This document shows positions 58,099 through 64,000 of a stretch of 64,000 nt of DNA, piece after piece. The notes below the pieces were generated by a model. The model did no database searches, was not told where the DNA came from, and was given only the letters and a program-made list of their open reading frames with translations. The stretch is taken from positions 90,333 to 154,332 of the forward strand of contig MNCI01024940.1 of assembly GCA_015680685.1 (NCBI GenBank). The letters are read 5' to 3'. Made by a program: the position numbers and the translations under genes. Each line of letters starts with the position of its first letter. The first letter of the stretch is position 1. Origin of the DNA: Gnetum montanum (Eukaryota > Streptophyta > Gnetopsida > Gnetales > Gnetaceae).

Positions 58099-61000
58099 TT
58101 ACATCGACGCATTTATGTTCCAGCTCCACAGTTGTTTCTTAATTTTTTTTAATTTTGACGATGCATAAGGATGGGGAGGTTTATTACTCTATTCCCTCAC
58201 ACCACCATCTTCCTCCTGGAATGGTAGTTCGGCCCAAATCAAACTATCATCAGTCAACATTTTGGCTTATTCAAGTATTTGGATAGGGGACTGGTCCTCG
58301 AGAATTTTGATTTCCGAACCCTACTCCGTTTCAATGTTATTGACAGCTTGAGGGGTCATTTTATCACCATGGATGATCACTTCCCCTCTTGCATAGGGCA
58401 AATGGATCTCCTGATGGATGGGTGATGAAACTGCCCTCAGTTGAGCTAACCAAGACCTCCCTAGGATCAAGTCAAAGCCACACATCTCCTCGATGACAAT
58501 AAATATTGCATCTATCGGGAATTGATCCCCTACCATGAAGTTGATGTGCACTGTGCCTTTGACTTGCACTCATGCCCCATTGAATGACTTTAAACATGAC
58601 GCTGTTGTGGGACTGATCTGATCGATCAGGCCCAGTTTATCCACTATGGGATATGGAATGACATTGGCGACTGTCCCATCATCCACGTGTACTCTCTGGA
58701 TTTGGTATTGGCCAACCCGGATGGTGATGAACATGGATGCCATTGTTACCTAATCCTTCTCTAGGTCATCCTTAATGGATTCATCATGAAAAGTCAAAAG
58801 GAAAGGCTGAGGTTTTTCGACGGTGAGGGGAAGCATATTGGAGTGAATTTCTTCTTCATCAGCTGGCAAGCTCTCATCCATAGGTATGGATCTTAGCATG
58901 CAAACCATAGCTTCACGATGTTTCTGTGACATCATCCATAAGTCATAGAATCTCAATGTTGTATTTTTCTATTTTAGAGCCTGTTTAACTTGTGTAAAGG
59001 TGTCGAGGAGATCATGTTCACGGGCTAACTATTTATCACCCTTCTCTTCTTACATTCGCCCCAAGAGACAAATTTCTTAGGGAAGAATGGTTTCTAGCTG
59101 AGGGTTGCATTTTCTTGGGCTAAGAGGAGATGATTGCATTTGTGTAATCTCATCCTTTCTAGAAAGTGGGGCCAAGGATGCAGAAGAGAGGGGCTTAGGC
59201 TTGGGAAACCCTAGCATAAGATCGTTCTTGGCCATGTTAGCTATCATACCCCCTTCTTTTTTTCTACTAAGTTATGATTGGGGCATTAACTCGGAGATTT
59301 TCCCCTACATAGAAGGGGTAGCTGATGGTTTTGGCACCTTGATGACAAAGGGTGCCTAAGGCATGGGCACAGGCTGAGTTGCAGCTTTACCTACAATGGG
59401 CTATCGAGTGATGGTCTAAGAAGGGACTCGGAGGACAAAATGTTTCCTTTGAGCTGCATTTGTCGATGCTGACGAACCTACTGCCTAGGGTGGGCGAGGG
59501 GGCACTTGCAACACAAAGGGCTACTTTGGCTATGCCTGGCCATTACCTTCCGTACCTACCACATTGATAGTGTATCCTATGTTATTTTCATTTAATGGGT
59601 CTCAATACACATGCATGGATTGGTTTTCTGGGCATGCTGGACTACTACTATCTAGGATCAGATCACCATGATTGATCATGCATAGAATTTCATCTTTCAA
59701 CTCCCAGCAGTAATCTGTGTCATGACCACACAATTGGTGATAGTCACAGAAACGATCCATCCTGAAGTACTTGGGGATTGGCAATTCATTAGGCAGGGCC
59801 AAGGAAGGGTTCTTAAGCAGCTCACAATGGTGTCTATGTTGCTTCAGAGCCTCCTTGGATATCATCTTTTGTTGGATATGGCCAGTTCCCAGTAGTTTCT
59901 TCAGAAGTTCTGAAGGCTTTACAGGTAGGGCCATATACTTTAAGTGATATTTATGCTTAAATTTTAGCTTTGGCTATCAAGGTGCCTTAGGGGTAGGTGT
60001 TTCCTAGCCGGTACCGCTTGAGCTAGCTGTAGGCTCAACAGTCGCGGCAGGTGCACTTTTGTTTTCTTTCTTCTTCTTGGAACCTTTAGCTAAAGCAGCT
60101 ATGTTGTCATTGCAGCCTTGACTTTGTCCTTGCCCTTGTTATGGGTGTTCTTGTAGACCACATACACTAGGTCTTTGCTAGTCTCGGCTGCATCTTGAAT
60201 GCTCTTAGTTTGAACAAAGACTTGGCTCAGGGAGAGAGGAGCGAAGTAGTACAACTTTGACTTAATGAAGTCGTTAACTGCCCCTTTGAAGATGGCTAAT
60301 AGATGAGCCTCCACGATGGGTTCATGAATTTCATTCAAGGTCACACTCCAATGCTATATAAACTTTTGGACTGGCTCGAGCGGATCTTGTTTGACTCCCA
60401 TAAGCTGATCCAATGTGACTTATGGTTTTAGGTTGTATTTGAAACACATCACAAATTGAGTTAGAAGCTCTTCCAAGGTTGAGATGGAAGAGCATGGAAG
60501 TGCATGATACCAGTCTAAAGCTTTACCCATTAAGGACATAGCAAATACATGGATTATATTATGTGGCCATTGTTGCAATAATAATGACTCTGACCTGAAG
60601 GTGACCAAGTGGGCATTGGAATCGCCTTCCCCATTATATTTTGTAAAATGGGGAAGTGGCATCATAGGAGGCAATGATAAAACTGGTACTGCTAGGCTAA
60701 TTGGATTATCATGGTAGAAATCCATGACCTGTATTGTGTCAGAACCAACAACCTTGAGGTGCTTAACCTCTTCAGTAAGGATTTGAATAAGCAGAAAGGC
60801 TTGGTTGAGACCCATGGATGGAGCAGTTGGATGTAGAGTAGCAAGAGGAGTAGCACTTTGTGACAAGATTGGGGCAGTAGCATGCCTTGCAAAAGATGTG
60901 GTTGGAATGGCCCCTGTAGGTAGTACTGCCTACATCATCCACCACCCAGCATGTGGTGTAGGTGGGACTACAGTAGTAGATCGTGCCACTAGGTATGTTG

Positions 61001-61856
61001 TTTGTGTAGTCGGTGGCACAGGAAATGACCCTGTAGTTGGATTCACCGCCTACTGGACTTGAAGCTAATGGTAAGCCATCTGTGTAGGCTGTGCTATGAG
61101 GGATGATGCATTTGGAACCCACCACATTGTAGTGGTGGGTCCTATCGTATGCAATGACATGAATGTAGGAACTGTGTGTAATTGCAAAATGGGCATTGTA
61201 TTCACATATGGTGATGTGGGTGTAGGTATGCGATAGGATGGATCAGTCCATTGTATCCGTGGAGGAATAGTCTGTACATGAATAGCACTTGGGAGGGTAC
61301 CTGGAGAGAATAAATTTCATTCAGATGCATGTGCCACATGGTCAGTGGTAGTCAATGATAACGGCGTAGTGACCATAAATAATTGATTTACACAGAATGT
61401 TGTGGAGGGAGGAGCCACGACAAAGCTAGCATGACTACCTCCCTTGAAATGGGTGTCTAAATCTTGCTGCCCATTGTGAGATGCTTCATCATAGGAAATC
61501 TTGTCTCACTATTCCGATGATGCCCTGGCCATCAATAATTGGTCCAACATCCACTGTTGCTAATTCGTTAGATATATGGAAACGTTAGGCGAAGGAATAA
61601 ATTGCTTCTCGTTACAATAAAGGAACTCGTATTTGCATTTCTCTTCAAGTTCCTTGGGATACATGGGAAAGTTTGCCACAAGTTTAGCGTAGAGGAAATT
61701 ATAATGTTCTCTACATTGAGTGTGTCCCTTAGGCTCTTTGTTTTGGAGCATGAGGGATCGGTGTGGTCCCAACAAACTGGTTGGCGGCTCAACCACAGGA
61801 GGCATAATTTGCAGGGTCTAAGGATTCTTGAGGTTAGTGGTGTCACTGATGGTCAT
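58099..61856 (-). pseudogene. gag-pro: gag-pro of element C, interrupted
   Basis: Start ATGACCATC at 61856. The N-terminal word YNFLYAKL..QFIPSPNVSIYL matches A and B. Capsid-like region at about 60866-60099 (FTKYNGEGDSNAHLVTF, FKYNLKP). Knuckle CDYHQLCGHDTDYC at about 59740. Pro from about 58956 (RFYDLWMMSQKHREAMVCML), active site VDDGTVANVIPY (about 58680), DLILGRSWLAQLRAV, LPYARGEVIIHG, then WAELPF and KIKKQL near the end, as in A. Frequent TAG/TAA/TGA codons, for example in the first 15 codons. Confidence 0.87.
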
Positions 61857-62099
61857 TGGTACAACCATTATCTGTGTAGCTCGAGAGTAATAATGATAAG
61901 GATAGATATCTCAAAGGCAAAGGCAAGGTAAGGCTAAAATGGGGTTTCCACCCTGTAGGATTCTAGAGGAATCATTGAAGTGACCGACCTGCACCACATG
62001 ATCTCGTAAAAAACCATGGACGTATTACATTTACGTCGACCAAAAATGCATACACACAGCTTATAAGACTACATGTGAAAAGCAAATCGGAGGTTCAGG

Positions 62100-62116
62100 C
62101 CCTCCTTCTAGCACCA
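62100..62116 (-). other. Primer-binding site, element C
   Basis: The minus strand reads TGGTGCTAGAAGGAGGG, 6 nt from the LTR. Confidence 0.72.
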
Positions 62117-62122
62117 GAAAAC

Positions 62123-62824
62123 TGTAACGATGGAAAATGTCGATTGTTGGAAACATTGAGGGAATTTCTGTGTACATAGTTTTAACCCTAGATCCACATG
62201 AGGGCCGTGCTAGAGAAATGAATCCAAGGTGCCCTGAACGGTCTTGTCGATCAGACATGGACTTACTTAATCAGTAAACTTGTTAATGATTATATGATGA
62301 GGCAACAATTTGATGTGAAAATATGTTTTCTATTTTTGAGAAAACGAGATCTGTCACCAGATCGAACTTTGAAGATAATGGATACGATGTAAACTATGCA
62401 AAAATATTGTAAAATTTGATGTAAACAAGGCACAGTGAATTAGATCTGGAAAATTTGCATGATCCTGAAATCTGAGATCTACCTTATAAATAAAAAAATG
62501 AATAATACAATGGGGTTTACAAAGAATACTTAGGTTTGGACGAAGTATCTGCCACCAATAAGAAGCTACTTAGAGATTAAATAAGCAAAGACCAATCTAC
62601 CTTGTTCACAAGCCAAATCTGGGTGCAAGGGAGTCAGGCTCGAAGAAAAGTGCTTGCTAGCTTGAAAACTCTGGTCGAGAGCTTCTCTCTATTACCATCG
62701 GTGTTCTTCTATTTCCAATGTCTCGCCGAGCTCTGCTAGGATAGTCAAGAAATCGCCAACGGCTGCCAAGTTTTTTTTCTTGCTCTAGAACTGCTAAACT
62801 TGCCAATCTACTAATTTTCTAGCC
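62123..62824 (-). repeat. Element C 5' LTR, truncated
   Basis: TGTAACGATGG onward aligns with the left LTR to about 62824 (ACTAATTTTC), then abruptly differs. The missing part includes the U3 and TATA region. Confidence 0.88.
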
Positions 62825-63015
62825 TGCAAATTGTTGGCACATTTTTACCATTTCATGGAACAGGTGGACTTATTTGCTAATGGTGAGGTACAGAATCCTA
62901 ATGAACTTAAATTGTTCAAGGAGGATTATGTTCTTTCTTGTAAAGAATTCTGCAACAGTTAATTAACCATGAAGTTGGAATAGAAATGAAAATGTTGCTG
63001 AATTGAATGTTTTGA
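62825..63015. other. Unassigned sequence right of element C
   Basis: AT-rich, not similar to anything else in the window. No gene can be supported. Confidence 0.4.
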
Positions 63016-63228
63016 AAATCAAGGGATAATGACATTGCAATTGGGAATATTGGCATGAGGGTTTATCTAGAGTCAAAAGAAAATGGTGTATCAATTGTAG
63101 ATATCTCTCTAGCTTATGATAGAGTAGCTCTAGTTACTTTTTCTGTAATAAAGTGCAGAGAAGATGAATATGGAATCGGCCTTGATATAACTGGGATTAC
63201 ATTCGAGGTGCCACAAATTAAAATGTGA
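63016..63228 (+). other. Short open stretch of unknown nature (70 codons, first ATG at 63055)
   Basis: Open from 63016 to TGA at 63226 and of ordinary protein-like composition (RVYLESKENGVSIVDISLAY). It could be an exon fragment of an older gene or element. I recognise no family, and neither end has a clear splice or start context. Confidence 0.25.
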
Positions 63229-63421
63229 GAGTACAACTCCACTTATGCATTCAGTTGTATACGCATACATATATTTATATATCAACCCATGCATCAAATC
63301 CATGGTTATTATCTTTACTACTATGATATAAATAACAATAAAATATAATATTGATTCAAAAAGGGAATTTATGCAACAATTGTTCAAAGTCCTATGAGAA
63401 TTGAACAATTGTCAATTGAAA

Positions 63422-63439
63422 TGGTGGTTATAACCACCA
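63422..63439. repeat. Perfect 18-bp palindrome
   Basis: TGGTGGTTATAACCACCA. It is preceded by a looser inverted pair of CAATTGTTCAA/TTGAACAATTG (about 63374-63414). Position just before the ABRE/21-mer region suggests it belongs to the same promoter-like unit. Confidence 0.85.
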
Positions 63440-63497
63440 CAAAGGCCACTTGTCAACTACAACCTCTTTATCTCCACAATGGCCACTTGTCTACTAA

Positions 63498-63655
63498 ATG
63501 GGACACGTGTCAACTGCAACTTGTTTCTCGCCATGGTGAACACTTGGCAACTAAATGAAGACACTTGGCAAATGAATGAAGACACTTGGCAACTGCATGA
63601 AGACACTTGGCAACTACATGAAGACACTTGGCAACTGCATGGGACACGTGTCAGA
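63498..63655 (+). promoter_or_regulatory. Two G-box/ABRE palindromes flanking five 21-bp tandem repeats
   Basis: GGGACACGTGTCA occurs at about 63501 and again at about 63640. Between them are five units of GAAGACACTTGGCAACTGCA. The 18-nt CCTATAAATAGGCTTCAA with a TATA box follows at about 63851. The region resembles the U3 of an LTR or a promoter; the downstream body is outside the window. Open frames over the repeat are incidental. Confidence 0.6.
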
Positions 63656-63850
63656 TGCAGCATTTTTATCTCTTTTGTGATTGAAACCACCCAAAGTTGT
63701 TGTAACTTACCTAACTTGTTGGGCAAGTAACCTCCTAACTTGTTGGCCAAGTAATCTCCTAATTGGTTGGCCAAGTTACTTGGGAGAGAAGTTAGGTGAG
63801 ATATTTTTAAGATATTTTTGAAAATGTAACTTCCCTACCTACCTTGGAAT

Positions 63851-63860
63851 CCTATAAATA
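63851..63860 (+). promoter_or_regulatory. TATA box near the right edge
   Basis: CCTATAAATAGGC, about 200 bp after the second ABRE. It is followed by a CATCA-rich leader-like sequence to the window end. Confidence 0.6.
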
Positions 63861-64000
63861 GGCTTCAAGGATCAAGGAGGAAAGATCATCACACATCACA
63901 TCATGAAAGGAGCATCATCATCACACTTGGAAGACTTGAAAAGAAGATGATTTGCAAGATGATTTGCTAGAATAAAGATTTCAGCCTCTTTGTCATGGTC

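Larger units (their letters stand above)
45951..62824 (-). mobile_element. Element C: 16.9-kb Tat-lineage retrotransposon (minus strand), 5' LTR truncated
   Basis: From the right: partial LTR 62824-62123, PBS, leader, gag-pro, spacer I, antisense gene on the plus strand, spacer II, pol, spacer III, PPT, LTR 47118-45951. Same gene order as A. Frames are broken by many stops, so this is an older copy. The right LTR stops aligning at about 62824, before the TATA/U3 part, so the copy has lost its genomic-RNA promoter. No right-hand target duplication can be found. Confidence 0.92.

Noticed and set aside
63479-63730. 83-codon frame with DTWQLHE repeats near the right edge
   Set aside because: A by-product of the 21-bp tandem repeat; flanked by promoter motifs and lacking any recognisable domain.

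Overview
This window is from a large, retrotransposon-rich plant nuclear genome. The evidence is four related Ty3/gypsy elements of the Tat lineage (RT followed by a Gly-type RNase H and a second, archaeal-type RNase H), long LTRs with plant-style TATA boxes, and nested insertions with 5-bp target duplications. I see no host housekeeping gene, tRNA, rRNA or CRISPR. The species cannot be fixed; a gymnosperm or fern-like giant genome is only a guess.

Layout. (1) 1-2832: 3' end of element D (+), with 3' spacer repeats, polypurine tract (PPT) and 3' LTR. (2) 2833-45295: a satellite of 15-bp units (consensus close to RCTCTCAAGGAGRRY) with higher-order blocks, now split into four pieces. (3) 11986-29172: element A (+), 17.2 kb, both LTRs, inserted in the satellite with duplicated ACTGT. 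(4) 30025-43433: element B (-), 13.4 kb, both LTRs, inserted in the same satellite with duplicated AAGGA. (5) 43881-44650: an unidentified insertion. (6) 45297-45950: roughly 33-bp tandem repeats. (7) 45951-62824: element C (-), whose 5' LTR has lost its U3/promoter end. (8) 62825-64000: unrelated sequence, ending in what looks like the promoter region of a different repeat element.

The main discovery candidate is a spliced gene carried on the antisense strand between pro and reverse transcriptase. It is nearly complete in A (18440-22505, minus), decayed but full length in C (52810-57194, plus), and reduced to its last two exons in B (36985-37529, plus). A and C agree in exon order and in intron positions and phases. 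Exon 2 is 450 nt in both, and their core promoters are alike. The predicted protein of about 1,000 residues has an N-terminal FCP1/NLI-interacting-factor (HAD) phosphatase-like domain with an eroded catalytic motif. A large helical domain reminiscent of plant mobile-domain/transposon proteins follows, then a coiled-coil region and an acidic tail. A conserved 3' splice site just upstream of RT on the sense strand suggests the whole antisense gene sits inside a sense-strand intron, comparable to the pro-RT intron known from Ogre elements.

Other shared structure: all three intergenic spacers (pro/antisense gene, antisense gene/RT, integrase/LTR) contain tandem units centred on a TAAACT or TTAAACT core, always in the same orientation relative to the element. 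All four elements have an inverted repeat folding over the PPT and LTR start. Each family also has its own palindromic motif multiplied in its LTR (GCGTATACGC in A; GCTATGCTA/TAGCATAGC in B, C and D). In A that motif also fills the leader and the first intron of the antisense gene.
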